The position numbers and the translations under genes were made by a program. The notes beneath the pieces were generated by a model. The model ran no database searches and was not told where the DNA came from. It saw nothing but the letters and a program-made list of their open reading frames with translations. DNA of 64,000 nt from Deltaproteobacteria bacterium (lineage in GTDB: Bacteria > Desulfobacterota > Binatia > UTPRO1): NCBI GenBank assembly GCA_016200545.1, contig JACQEO010000026.1:38393-102392 (forward strand), read 5' to 3'. Positions 1 to 8,107 of this stretch are shown in pieces. The first letter of the stretch is position 1. Each line of letters opens with the position of its first letter.

Positions 1-1
1 G

Positions 2-577
2 GTCCTCAACCTCGATGCCGATGAGCGCGTCTCGCCGGAGCTGCGGCGTGAGATCGAGGATGTCTTGCGACGCCCGGACGCCGACGGCTACTATGTGCCA
101 CGGCTGGTCTACTATCTCGGCCGCTGGTGGCGGCGCGGCGGCTGGTATCCGGACTATCGCCTGCGACTCTTCCGGCGCGAGCGAGTCGTCTGGGGCGGCA
201 TCGATCCCCACGAGAAGGTGATCTTGCACGGGCGCAGCCGGCGCCTGCGCGGCCCGCTCCTGCACTACACGTATCGCGACATCGCCGATCACCTGGCGAC
301 GATCAACGGCTTCAGCGGCGTCGCGGCGCGCGAGCTCCTGCTGCGTGGGCGCGAAGCCTGGTGGTCGGATCTCGTCGTGCGCCCGTTGTGGCGGCTCTTC
401 CGCTTCTACGTGCTGCGCTACGGCTTCACGCAGGGGCTCGCCGGGCTCTTCGTCGCCCAGTCCGCGGCATTCTACGTTTTCGCACGCTACGCCAAGCTGT
501 GGGAGGCGTTCGATGCCGAGCGACGTCGCCGCGCACGCGCCGAATCCGCCGGAGTGTCTGCCGATGCCGCGGGATGA
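2..577 (+). CDS. Glycosyltransferase family 2, C-terminal part (cut by window start)
   Basis: The reading frame is open from base 2, so the gene begins upstream and only about 191 residues are visible. The first visible residues, LNLDADERVSPELRREI, match the acidic metal-binding region of family 2 transferases of the WaaE/KdtX type, which add sugars to the lipopolysaccharide core. The segment with WYPDYRLRLFRRERVVWGG is also typical of that group. The C-terminus carries a hydrophobic stretch (GLAGLFVAQSAAFYVF) that probably touches the inner membrane. It overlaps the next glycosyltransferase gene by 14 bases and lies two genes before rfaE1, which supports an envelope-sugar role. The exact acceptor cannot be told. 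Confidence 0.8.
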   Translation, partial: VLNLDADERVSPELRREIEDVLRRPDADGYYVPRLVYYLGRWWRRGGWYPDYRLRLFRRERVVWGGIDPHEKVILHGRSRRLRGPLLHYTYRDIADHLATINGFSGVAARELLLRGREAWWSDLVVRPLWRLFRFYVLRYGFTQGLAGLFVAQSAAFYVFARYAKLWEAFDAERRRRARAESAGVSADAAG

Positions 578-1682
578 CGACGTACCGCTGGTGATTCTCC
601 ACGTCGACCCCGAGCTCGGCGTGGGGGGAGGCGAGGCGCAGGTGCTCGGCCTCGTGCGCCACCTTGCCGCCGCCGGCGATCGACAAGTCGTCGCCGCTGA
701 CCCGCGCGGCGCGCTCGCCGGCGCTGCGGCGGCGCTCGGTATAGCGGTCGTACCGCTCCGCATCCGCAATCACGCGGACGTGCTCGCGGGCCGACGCCTG
801 GCGCGATTGCTGGCCTCGGAACGCTATGACATTGTGCATTTTCACACAGCGCGCGCCCATGCGATGAGCGCCTTCCTCGGGCGGTCACCCGCCCGGCGGG
901 TGGTGACGCGGCGCATGGACTATCCGCTGCGCGGCGGGCGCTACGCGCGCTGGCTCTACAATCGCGGGGCGGACGCGGTGGTGGCGATCTCGGAGGGGGT
1001 GCGGACGGCGTTGGTGGCGAGCGGGGTGCGGCCCGAGCGTATCGCGGTCGTCCCGAGCGGTGTCGACATCGAGCGCTTCGCCGCGGCCGCCGACCGGCGC
1101 GACCCCGAGCGCACGCGGCTCGGCCTGCGGGCGGGTGAGTTCGTAGTGGCGATCGTCGGCGCTCTGGAAGATCGGAAGGGACACGCGACCCTGCTCGAGG
1201 CTGTCGCTCTCGTGCGGGAGCCCGAGGTGCGTCTCCTCTGCGCCGGCACCGGTTCCTTGGCGGACGCGCTGGCGGGGCAATGCGACGCGCTCGGGCTCGG
1301 CGAGCGCGTGCGCTTTCTCGGTCGCGTGGAGGACGTCCCGGGACTGCTGGCGGCGGTCGACGCGGTGGCGATGCCGTCGCGTCACGAGGGGCTCGGTGTC
1401 GCCGCGCTCGAAGCGATGGCGGCTGGGCGTCCGCTGGTCGCGTCGCGCGTCGGCGGGCTCCCGGAGGTGGTGGGAGACGAGGGCGGTCTACTCGTCGAGC
1501 CCGGCGATGTCGCCGGGCTCGCGGCGGCGATCGCGCGACTGGCGCGTGACCCCGAGACGGCGCGTGCGCTCGGCGCGGCCGGACGAGCACGCGCGGCGTC
1601 GCGCTTCACGCTCGCGGCGATGGCGCGGGGCACACGCGCCGTCTACCGTCGACTCATGTCCGTGAGCGCCGGGCCCGCGTGA
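564..1682 (+). CDS. Glycosyltransferase family 4 (GT-B fold)
   Basis: This encodes a 372-residue GT-B transferase. The N-terminal half has the glycine-rich GVGGGEAQVLGL segment that contacts the acceptor. The C-terminal half has VVPSGVDIERF and the E-x7-E nucleotide-sugar motif EGLGVAALE near residues 275-283, both hallmarks of GT4 retaining enzymes. The ATG at 564 was chosen because it gives a normal GT4 N-terminus; the frame stays open upstream but only antiparallel to the preceding gene's tail. The stop shares one base with the rfaE1 start. With its neighbours it probably adds a sugar to lipopolysaccharide or another surface glycan. Donor and acceptor are unknown. Confidence 0.88.
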   Translation: MPRDDDVPLVILHVDPELGVGGGEAQVLGLVRHLAAAGDRQVVAADPRGALAGAAAALGIAVVPLRIRNHADVLAGRRLARLLASERYDIVHFHTARAHAMSAFLGRSPARRVVTRRMDYPLRGGRYARWLYNRGADAVVAISEGVRTALVASGVRPERIAVVPSGVDIERFAAAADRRDPERTRLGLRAGEFVVAIVGALEDRKGHATLLEAVALVREPEVRLLCAGTGSLADALAGQCDALGLGERVRFLGRVEDVPGLLAAVDAVAMPSRHEGLGVAALEAMAAGRPLVASRVGGLPEVVGDEGGLLVEPGDVAGLAAAIARLARDPETARALGAAGRARAASRFTLAAMARGTRAVYRRLMSVSAGPA

Positions 1683-2671
1683 TGACCACGACCGCACGAC
1701 TGCGAGGCCTGGTGCGCCGTTTCGCGGGGACTCGCGTCCTCGTGATCGGCGATCTGATGCTCGATCAGTTCGTCTGGGGCGACGTCAGCCGGATCTCGCC
1801 CGAGGCGCCGGTGCCGATCGTGCGCGTGCGGCGGCAGGAAGCGCGACCGGGCGGCGCCGGCAACGTGGTGAGCAACGTGGTTGCGCTCGGCGGGCGTGCC
1901 GACGCCTGCGGCTTCGTCGGACGCGACACCGCCGGACGCGCGCTGCTCGCGGCGCTCGCGGCCGCCGGGGGCGGCCTCGCCGGCGTGATCGCGAGCGCGG
2001 CGGTCTCGACGACGTCGAAGACACGCGTGATCGCGCACCAGCAGCAGGTGGTGCGCTTCGATCACGACGGCGATCATGCCGCGACCCCATCGCCTCTGGC
2101 GCGCCGGCTGCGGACCTGGATCGAGCGCCATGCGCGGCGCTTTGCGGTCATCGTCGTCTCCGACTACGGGAAGGGCGTCGTCACGCCCGAGCTCCTCGTC
2201 GAGTTGGCGCGCTTGCGTGCCCGCCACCGCTTCGCGTACGTCATCGATCCGAAGCGGCCGAATTTCCCACACTACCGTGGAGCGAGCCTGGTGAAGCCCA
2301 ATCTCCTCGAGGCAAGCGGCGCCGCCGGCGTCGAGATCGACGACCGCCCGAGTCTCGTCCAGGCGGGCCGGCGCCTGCTCGAGCGCTGGCAGGCCGACTC
2401 GATCCTGATCTCGCACGGCGAGGCCGGGATGACGCTCTTCAAGCCCGGAGCGCGGGCGCAGCACTTCCCGACCGCCGCGCAGGAGGTCTACGACGTGACC
2501 GGCGCGGGGGACACCGTGCTGGCGACGTGCGCCCTCGCGCTCGCCGTCGGCGGCAGCTTCGAGGAGGCTGCCATTCTCGCCAATCATGCAGCGGGCGTCG
2601 TCGTCGGCAAGGTCGGTACCGCGACCGTGACCGCGCGCGAGCTTACGCGCGCGCTCGGCGCGCGCCGCTGA
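1682..2671 (+). CDS. rfaE1: D-glycero-beta-D-manno-heptose-7-phosphate kinase (HldE kinase domain)
   Basis: A PfkB-family sugar kinase of 329 residues. The start GDLMLDQFVWG is diagnostic of the RfaE/HldE kinase half, followed by the substrate-binding RPGGAGNVVSN and the C-terminal signature DVTGAGDT with the catalytic Asp at about residue 277. It phosphorylates heptose 7-phosphate at C1 in ADP-heptose synthesis for the lipopolysaccharide inner core. In E. coli this domain is fused to the adenylyltransferase; here it is a separate gene, and the other half is on the opposite strand at 7079-7558. ATG 1682 overlaps the upstream stop by one base, indicating coupled translation. A GTG one codon earlier is possible. 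Confidence 0.92.
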   Translation: MTTTARLRGLVRRFAGTRVLVIGDLMLDQFVWGDVSRISPEAPVPIVRVRRQEARPGGAGNVVSNVVALGGRADACGFVGRDTAGRALLAALAAAGGGLAGVIASAAVSTTSKTRVIAHQQQVVRFDHDGDHAATPSPLARRLRTWIERHARRFAVIVVSDYGKGVVTPELLVELARLRARHRFAYVIDPKRPNFPHYRGASLVKPNLLEASGAAGVEIDDRPSLVQAGRRLLERWQADSILISHGEAGMTLFKPGARAQHFPTAAQEVYDVTGAGDTVLATCALALAVGGSFEEAAILANHAAGVVVGKVGTATVTARELTRALGARR

Positions 2672-2676
2672 CGGCG

Positions 2677-3567
2677 ATGGCGGTACGCGTGAGGTTGCGA
2701 TCGATGACCGGCTACGGCAGCGCCGCGGCGCCGATTCCCGGCGGGCGCGTCACCATCGAGGTGCGGTCGGTGAACCAGCGCTTCCTCGACGTGCGGGTGA
2801 CGGCGCCGCGCGAGTACGGGCCATGGGAAGCGGAGTGCCGCGAAACGGTGCGCGCTCACGTCGCGCGCGGGCGGGTCGAGGTGCACGTGAGCCGCGGCGC
2901 GCCGCCGATCGCACGCACGCACGTCGTCCTGAACCCCGCCGCGGCGCGCGAGCACGCGGCGGCATGGCGGCGTCTGATGCACGAGCTCGGGCTTCCCGGT
3001 CCCCTCGAGCCGAGCCTCTTTCGCACGCCGGAGATCTTTCAGACCGTCGAGATGGCCAGCGACGTCCGCCCGGAGTTCCCCGGTGCCACGCGCGCGCTCC
3101 GGCTGGCGCTGGTGCGCTTCGATCGCGAGCGCCGGCGCGAAGGGGCAAACCTCCATCGCGACATGCGCGCCCGCATCGATCGGCTGGCGGCGATCGAGCG
3201 TAGCGTCCGGCGCCACGCTGCGACGACGCTTCGCGACGTGCAGGCGAAGCTCGCCGAGCGCATGGAATGCCTGTTGCAGGGTAGCGAGGTCGATCTCGCC
3301 CGGGTGGCGCAGGAGGCGGCGTTGGTCGCCGACCGCGCCGACGTGACCGAGGAGATGGTGCGGCTCGCGAGCCACCTCTCGGCGCTGCGTGGCATGCTCG
3401 GAGCGCGCGAGCCGGTGGGGAAGCAGATCGAGTTCTTGCTCCAGGAGGCGCATCGCGAGATCAACACCATCGGCTCGAAGATCAACAACCTCGCGGTGAC
3501 GCAGCTGGTGGTCGAGGCCAAGGGCGAGGTGGAGCGCCTCCGCGAGCAGGTGCAGAACGTCGAGTGA
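2677..3567 (+). CDS. yicC: YicC family endoribonuclease
   Basis: A 296-residue protein with the family hallmark SMTGYG close to its start and the C-terminal signature EINTIGSKINN followed by KGEVERLREQVQNVE. YicC proteins are now regarded as endoribonucleases with an N-terminal YicC_N and a C-terminal DUF1732 domain. ATG 2677, five bases after the rfaE1 stop, gives nine residues before SMTGYG; GTG 2689 is a plausible alternative closer to the usual length. It stands directly before gmk, its usual neighbour across proteobacteria, with 16 bases between them. Confidence 0.92.
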   Translation: MAVRVRLRSMTGYGSAAAPIPGGRVTIEVRSVNQRFLDVRVTAPREYGPWEAECRETVRAHVARGRVEVHVSRGAPPIARTHVVLNPAAAREHAAAWRRLMHELGLPGPLEPSLFRTPEIFQTVEMASDVRPEFPGATRALRLALVRFDRERRREGANLHRDMRARIDRLAAIERSVRRHAATTLRDVQAKLAERMECLLQGSEVDLARVAQEAALVADRADVTEEMVRLASHLSALRGMLGAREPVGKQIEFLLQEAHREINTIGSKINNLAVTQLVVEAKGEVERLREQVQNVE

Positions 3568-3583
3568 TTCTCTAGAATCCAGC

Positions 3584-4201
3584 ATGCGTGCCGATTTCGC
3601 GTTCGAGCGTCACGGGATCGTGTTCATCGTCTCCGGGCCGTCGGGAGCCGGGAAGAGCACGCTCGTCGACGCCCTCCTGGCGCGGGTTCGCGACCTCACG
3701 CTTTCGATCTCGTGTACGACGCGCGCACCACGGGCCGGCGAACGCCACGGACGAGAGTATCACTTCGTCGATCGCGACGAGTTCACGCGGCAGCGCGACG
3801 CGCACGAGTTCGCGGAGTGGGCCGAGGTGCACGGGTCGCTCTACGGCACGATCCGCCGGCCGCTCGACGACGCCGTCGCCGACGGCACCGACATGCTGCT
3901 CGACATCGACGTGCAGGGCGCGCGCCACCTCAAGCGCAGCTATCGGGAGGCGGCGGTGGCGGTGATGGTGTTTCCCCCCTCCTGGGACGAGCTCGAGCGG
4001 CGGCTGCGCGCCCGCCGCACCGAGGACGATGCGACCGTCGTGCGGCGCCTCACACGCGCGCGTGAGGAGGCGGCGGCGCTCGGCGAGTACGATTACTGGC
4101 TCGTGAACCGCGACGTCGAGCAGTCGGTGGCACGGCTCGAGTCGATCGTCGTCGCCGAACGCGCCAAAGTCGCGCGCATCGTCGTCGAGGGTCCGTCGTG
4201 A
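3584..4201 (+). CDS. gmk: Guanylate kinase
   Basis: A cytoplasmic enzyme of 205 residues that converts GMP to GDP with ATP. The P-loop GPSGAGKST occupies residues 18-26. The GMP-binding region follows with SCTTRAPRAGE, YHFVD and EFAEWAEVHGSLYGT, all conserved in bacterial Gmk. The length equals the family norm. It is co-directional with yicC upstream and rel downstream, so GMP salvage sits beside (p)ppGpp metabolism. In many proteobacteria rpoZ lies between gmk and the rel/spoT gene; here only 16 bases separate them. Confidence 0.96.
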   Translation: MRADFAFERHGIVFIVSGPSGAGKSTLVDALLARVRDLTLSISCTTRAPRAGERHGREYHFVDRDEFTRQRDAHEFAEWAEVHGSLYGTIRRPLDDAVADGTDMLLDIDVQGARHLKRSYREAAVAVMVFPPSWDELERRLRARRTEDDATVVRRLTRAREEAAALGEYDYWLVNRDVEQSVARLESIVVAERAKVARIVVEGPS

Positions 4202-4217
4202 GCTCGGAGCGTGCCCG

Positions 4218-6368
4218 ATGAACCTCAACGACTTGATCGCGAAGGTGCGCGACTACAACCCGGCGGCGGACGTCTCCACGTTGCAGCGTGCCTACGACTT
4301 CTCCGCCGACGTGCATCGCGGCCAGAAACGCAAGTCTGGCGAGCCGTACCTCGTCCACCCGCTCGAGGTCGCCGGGATCATCGCCGACCTCCGCCTCGAC
4401 GTGCCGAGCGTCGCCACCGGCCTCCTGCACGACACCGTCGAAGACACGCTGACGACGCTCGAGCAGGTACAGAGCGTCTTCGGCGGCGAGATCGCGACGC
4501 TCGTCGACGGCGTCACCAAGATCGGCCAGATCAACTTCACCAGCCGTGCCGAGCGCCAGGCGGAGAACTTCCGCAAGATGATCATCGCGATGGCGCGCGA
4601 CATCCGCGTGATCCTCATCAAGCTCGCCGATCGCACGCACAACATGCGGACGCTGTCGCACCTTCCCCCGGAGCGTCAGAGCGAGATCTCGCAGGAGACG
4701 CTCGACGTGTACGCGCCGCTCGCGCACCGGCTCGGCATCTACTGGATCAAGAGCGAGCTCGAGGACGCCGCGCTGCGCTACCTGCACCCCGAGGTCTACT
4801 ACCAGCTGAAGCGCAACGTCGCGAAGAAGCGCGTCGAGCGCGAGGAGTACATCAAGGGCGTCATCACGGTGTTGACCAAGAAGCTCGAGGAGGCAGGGAT
4901 CGAGGCTGGGGTCACCGGACGGCCGAAGCACTTCTTCTCGATCTACCAGAAGATGCAGAGCCAGAACCTGCTCTACGACCAGATCTACGACCTGGTCGCC
5001 TTCCGCATCCTCGTGGATTCAGCGCGCGAGTGTTACGAGGCGCTCGGCGTCGTGCACCAGCACTGGAAGCCCATTCCGGGGCGGTTCCGCGACTACGTCG
5101 CGATGCCGAAGGCCAACATGTACCAATCGCTCCATACCACCGTGATCGGCCCCTTCGGCGAGCGCATGGAGGTGCAGATCCGGACGCCCGAGATGCACCG
5201 GGTCGCGGAAGCGGGCGTGGCCTCGCACTGGCGCTACAAGGGTCAGAACGACGCCGGCGGTCCGGAGGAGATCCAACGCTTCGCATGGCTCCGCCAGATC
5301 CTCGAGTGGCAGCAGCATCTCGAGGATCCGCAGGAGTTCATGCGCTCGGTGAAGGAGGACCTCTTCAGCGAGGAGGTGTTCGCCTTCACGCCGAAGGGCG
5401 ACCTCTTCAACTTCCCGCAGGGCGCGAGCGTCATCGACTTCGCCTATCGCGTCCACTCGCAGGTAGGCGAGCATTGCGCGGGGGCGCGCATCAACGGCAA
5501 GCTCGTGCCGCTCAAGTACCAGCTGCAGAGCGGCGACACCGTCGAGATCATCACCACGACGCGACAGACGCCGAGCAAGGACTGGCTGAAGCTCGTCAAG
5601 ACGGGACGCGCCAAGGAGCGCATCCGGAGCTGGATCAAAACACAACAACGCCGGCGCAGCCTCGAGGTCGGCACCGAGATCCTCGGTCGCGACCTCGCGC
5701 GGTATCGCCTCGAGCTCTCCAAGCTGCGCAAGGGCGGCGAGCTTGCGGCGGCCGTCCGCGACCTCGGGTTCAAGGACGAAGAGTCGCTGATCGCCGCGAT
5801 CGGGTACGGGCGCCTGCCGACGCAGCAGCTGATCGCGAAGCTGGTGCCGGCGAACGAGCTCGATGAACGGCGCGAGAAAGGGGAGGGCGCGCTCCAGAAG
5901 CTCTTCCGTCTCGTCGGGCGACAGTCGAAGGGCGGTGTCCGCGTGAGCGGCGTCGACGACGTCATGGTGCGCTTCGGTCGTTGCTGCAATCCGCTACCGG
6001 GCGAACGCATCGTCGGATTCATCACCCGCGGCCGCGGCGTGACGGTGCACGCGATCGACTGCCTGCGCGTCATGGAGAGCGATCCGCAGCGGCGCGTCGA
6101 GGTCGAGTGGGACACCGTGCCCGGCCACTTCCGTGCGGTGGCGATCGAGGTGATCGGTATCGATTCGCCCGGCCTCCTCGCCGCCATGAGCCGTGCGATC
6201 GCCTCGGCGGGCGTCAACATCACCGGGGCCCAGGTGCGGACGGTGCCCGACAAGCGGGCGCTCAACACCTTCGAGGTGATGGTCGACAACGTCGACGCGT
6301 TGAACCGGGTGATGCGCGGACTCGGCAAGGTGAAGGGCGTGATGAAGGTCTCGCGGGTGCGCGTATGA
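4218..6368 (+). CDS. rel: Bifunctional (p)ppGpp synthetase/hydrolase (RelA/SpoT family)
   Basis: A long RelA/SpoT homolog of 716 residues. The N-terminal hydrolase domain keeps the HD motif (H71, D72) and the following E75-D76 in LLHDTVEDT, so ppGpp breakdown should be active. The synthetase domain has RFRDYVAMPKANMYQSLHT at about residues 288-306. A TGS domain starts near residue 391 (FAFTPKGDLFNFP), and a C-terminal ACT domain covers roughly the last 75 residues. It makes and removes the stringent-response alarmone. With both active sites intact it is probably the main bifunctional enzyme of the cell. It lies 16 bases after gmk. Confidence 0.95.
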   Translation: MNLNDLIAKVRDYNPAADVSTLQRAYDFSADVHRGQKRKSGEPYLVHPLEVAGIIADLRLDVPSVATGLLHDTVEDTLTTLEQVQSVFGGEIATLVDGVTKIGQINFTSRAERQAENFRKMIIAMARDIRVILIKLADRTHNMRTLSHLPPERQSEISQETLDVYAPLAHRLGIYWIKSELEDAALRYLHPEVYYQLKRNVAKKRVEREEYIKGVITVLTKKLEEAGIEAGVTGRPKHFFSIYQKMQSQNLLYDQIYDLVAFRILVDSARECYEALGVVHQHWKPIPGRFRDYVAMPKANMYQSLHTTVIGPFGERMEVQIRTPEMHRVAEAGVASHWRYKGQNDAGGPEEIQRFAWLRQILEWQQHLEDPQEFMRSVKEDLFSEEVFAFTPKGDLFNFPQGASVIDFAYRVHSQVGEHCAGARINGKLVPLKYQLQSGDTVEIITTTRQTPSKDWLKLVKTGRAKERIRSWIKTQQRRRSLEVGTEILGRDLARYRLELSKLRKGGELAAAVRDLGFKDEESLIAAIGYGRLPTQQLIAKLVPANELDERREKGEGALQKLFRLVGRQSKGGVRVSGVDDVMVRFGRCCNPLPGERIVGFITRGRGVTVHAIDCLRVMESDPQRRVEVEWDTVPGHFRAVAIEVIGIDSPGLLAAMSRAIASAGVNITGAQVRTVPDKRALNTFEVMVDNVDALNRVMRGLGKVKGVMKVSRVRV

Positions 6369-6402
6369 GTGAAGGGCGCCGTCGCGTGTCGCAGGGAGGA
6401 CG

Positions 6403-6798
6403 ATGAGCGGCACGCGCATCATCGCGACCGATGCGGCGCCGCGGGCAATCGGCCCCTACTCGCAAGCGGTGGCGGCGGGCGGTCTCGTCTTCTGCTCTGG
6501 ACAGATCGCCCTCGACCCGGCGACCGGGAGCCTCGTCGGCGGCACCATTGCGGACGAGACACGGCGCGTGCTCGAGAACCTGCGCGCGGTGCTGGCAGCT
6601 GCCGGCCTCGAGCTCGCGACCGTGGTGCGGACGACGGTGTATCTCACGAACCTGTCCGACTTCCCGGTGGTGAATCAGGTGTACGCGGAGTTCTTCCCGC
6701 CGCCGAGCCCGGCGCGCTCAACGGTACAGGTGGCGGCGCTGCCGCGCGACGCGCGCGTCGAGATCGACGCCATCGCCGTCGCCGCCGCGGAGCGCTAA
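6403..6798 (+). CDS. ridA: RidA family reactive-intermediate deaminase
   Basis: A 131-residue YjgF/YER057c/UK114 family protein. It shows the typical start [16 protein letters not shown], the central [10 protein letters not shown], and the C-terminal signature [15 protein letters not shown], which holds the arginine that binds the imine substrate. RidA hydrolyses 2-aminoacrylate and related enamine/imine by-products of PLP enzymes. It follows rel by 34 bases, a combination common in proteobacteria. Its last four bases overlap the end of rpmB on the other strand, so the two genes converge tail to tail. Confidence 0.94.
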   Translation: MSGTRIIATDAAPRAIGPYSQAVAAGGLVFCSGQIALDPATGSLVGGTIADETRRVLENLRAVLAAAGLELATVVRTTVYLTNLSDFPVVNQVYAEFFPPPSPARSTVQVAALPRDARVEIDAIAVAAAER

Positions 6799-6986
6799 GC
6801 GGCTTTCAGCACTTTGCCGCTGCGGATGCAGCGCGTGCAGGCGAGAAGATGCTTCACGCCGCCGCCCACCTTGGCACGCACCCGCTGCAGATTCGGCTTC
6901 CACCGGCGCCGCGAGCGATTGTTCGCGTGGCTGACGGTGTTTCCCGTCGACGGGCCCTTGCCACAGATGTCACACGTGCGTGCCAT
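6795..6986 (-). CDS. rpmB: 50S ribosomal protein L28
   Basis: A 63-residue ribosomal protein of the large subunit. It begins [12 protein letters not shown] and contains [15 protein letters not shown] and [13 protein letters not shown], which match bacterial L28. Two Cys pairs (CDIC and CTRC) are kept, so this is the zinc-binding form. The length is close to short L28 proteins of about 62-65 residues. A G-rich Shine-Dalgarno stretch lies just upstream. It converges with ridA and overlaps its stop by four bases. No rpmG neighbour is seen. Confidence 0.96.
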   Translation of the reverse strand: MARTCDICGKGPSTGNTVSHANNRSRRRWKPNLQRVRAKVGGGVKHLLACTRCIRSGKVLKAA

Positions 6987-7078
6987 TTACCGACCCCCTT
7001 CGCGCGAAACGTTGTGGGTAGCACAGCGGATGGCACCCGGCAAATCCAATCCGGGTTGCTCCCTCTCCGACGAGAGCA

Positions 7079-7558
7079 TCAGCCGCGGCGGAGGCGCTCG
7101 ACGAGGGTCGTCGTCGAGAAGCCGGCGACGACGGGGATGAGGAGCACGCGGCCGCCGTGTGCCTCGACGGCCTCGCGTCCGACGACCTGGTCAGCCGCCC
7201 AGTCGCTACCCTTCACGAGGACGTCGGGCGCGACGGCGCAGATGAGCGCGTAGGGCGTATCCTCGGAGAAGAGGGTGACGTAGTCGACGGCGGCGAGGGC
7301 GGCCACGACCTCGGCGCGCGCCGCCTCCGGCACGAGTGGCCGCGACGGGCCTTTGAGACGGCGCACGGACGCGTCGTCGTTGAGCCCGACGATCAGCAGA
7401 TCGCCCGCGTCCCGCGCTGCGGCGAGATAGCGGACGTGTCCGACGTGCAGCAGGTCGAAGCAGCCGTTCGTGAACACGACGCGGCGTCCGGCGCGGCGCG
7501 CCCCCACCGCCTTTGCGGTCACTTCCTCGCGCCCGACGATCTTCTCGAGATAACGCAC
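7079..7558 (-). CDS. rfaE2: D-glycero-beta-D-manno-heptose 1-phosphate adenylyltransferase (HldE nucleotidyltransferase domain)
   Basis: A cytidylyltransferase-like protein of 159 residues. The nucleotide-binding motif is [14 protein letters not shown] (HxGH type), followed by [18 protein letters not shown] and VKGSDW, as in the second half of E. coli HldE. It adenylates heptose 1-phosphate to make ADP-heptose precursors for lipopolysaccharide. The matching kinase is at 1682-2671 on the other strand. No ATG is near the conserved part; GTG 7558 (VRYLEKIV) is the best start because the open frame further upstream has no family-like sequence. The ribosome-binding site is weak, so the start is uncertain. 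Confidence 0.9.
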   Translation of the reverse strand: MRYLEKIVGREEVTAKAVGARRAGRRVVFTNGCFDLLHVGHVRYLAAARDAGDLLIVGLNDDASVRRLKGPSRPLVPEAARAEVVAALAAVDYVTLFSEDTPYALICAVAPDVLVKGSDWAADQVVGREAVEAHGGRVLLIPVVAGFSTTTLVERLRRG

Positions 7559-7843
7559 GGCGGCACGTCTACCAGTGAATTTTCGACGCCGCCATAGCGT
7601 CACGCATGAGTGTCGTGCGCGTCTGCTGCGCGACCTGTCCATCGCGCACGGCTGCGAGGCGCTGACGGCGCGGAATACGCATCCGCGCGGGGCTTCCGTG
7701 GCATGCTTTTCGCTGATTGCGAACGGTGCGGACGGCGACGATACGAACGGTCGGGCGTCATTCCACTCCACTCATGACGCGCTCGAGTCCCCGCACTCCA
7801 TCCGATCGCTCGTCACCCCCACGTCGCCGGACGTGCTGTGCAA

Positions 7844-7894
7844 CGGTGGGAGGGCGCTCTCCCGGGGCTTGACCCACCCCGCGCCTTCCCACCG
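7844..7894. repeat. Long imperfect inverted repeat
   Basis: CGGTGGGAGGGCGC at 7844-7857 is matched by GCGCCTTCCCACCG at 7881-7894, giving 13 of 14 pairs around a 23-base loop. The loop itself has a smaller GGG/CCC pairing. It lies just beside the dispersed repeat copy at 7905. It could be a terminator-like structure or part of the same repeat element. Confidence 0.6.
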
Positions 7895-7904
7895 CCCCTC
7901 CTTC

Positions 7905-7969
7905 GGATGACGTCCCCGCGCGGCTTCACCGCGCGATGGACGTCGCGACCGGGAGTGAATCCCGGTCGC
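7905..7969 (-). repeat. Dispersed hairpin repeat, copy A
   Basis: Read on the minus strand, bases 7965-7905 align without gaps to copy B at 17815-17875, with about 48 of 61 identical bases by hand count. The element has a perfect 10-base-pair hairpin (7945-7954 with 7960-7969) around a five-base loop that reads TTCAC on this strand. A conserved tail containing GCGACGTCCATCGCG follows. The stem bases differ from copy B while the pairing is kept. Confidence 0.7.
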
Positions 7970-8107
7970 TCCTTCGCTCGGCTTCGCCTCGCTTGGGCGC
8001 TCGCGGGGCGTCTACCTCGGCTTTCACGTGCTCGGTGGGCGCCTCGCCTTGGCGCTTGCTGGCGTCCGCGTCGCGCGGGGGGACGTAAAGTGTTAAGGGC
8101 GGCGGGG

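Larger units (their letters stand above)
7559..8107. other. Intergenic region of 549 bases with repeat elements
   Basis: This divergent gap between rfaE2 and pgi shows no convincing gene. Frames stay open through it, but the translated residues are low-complexity Arg/Ser/Pro strings without family likeness. It holds a long imperfect inverted repeat (7844-7894) and one copy of the dispersed hairpin repeat (7905-7969). From 7970 to 8090 it is rich in CGAGC/GCTCG words. Promoters for pgi and rfaE2 should lie here but none stands out. Confidence 0.7.

Noticed and set aside
7838..8107. N-terminal extension of pgi of 90 codons.
   Set aside because: It is made of repeat DNA and has no likeness to Pgi; ATG 8108 fits better.
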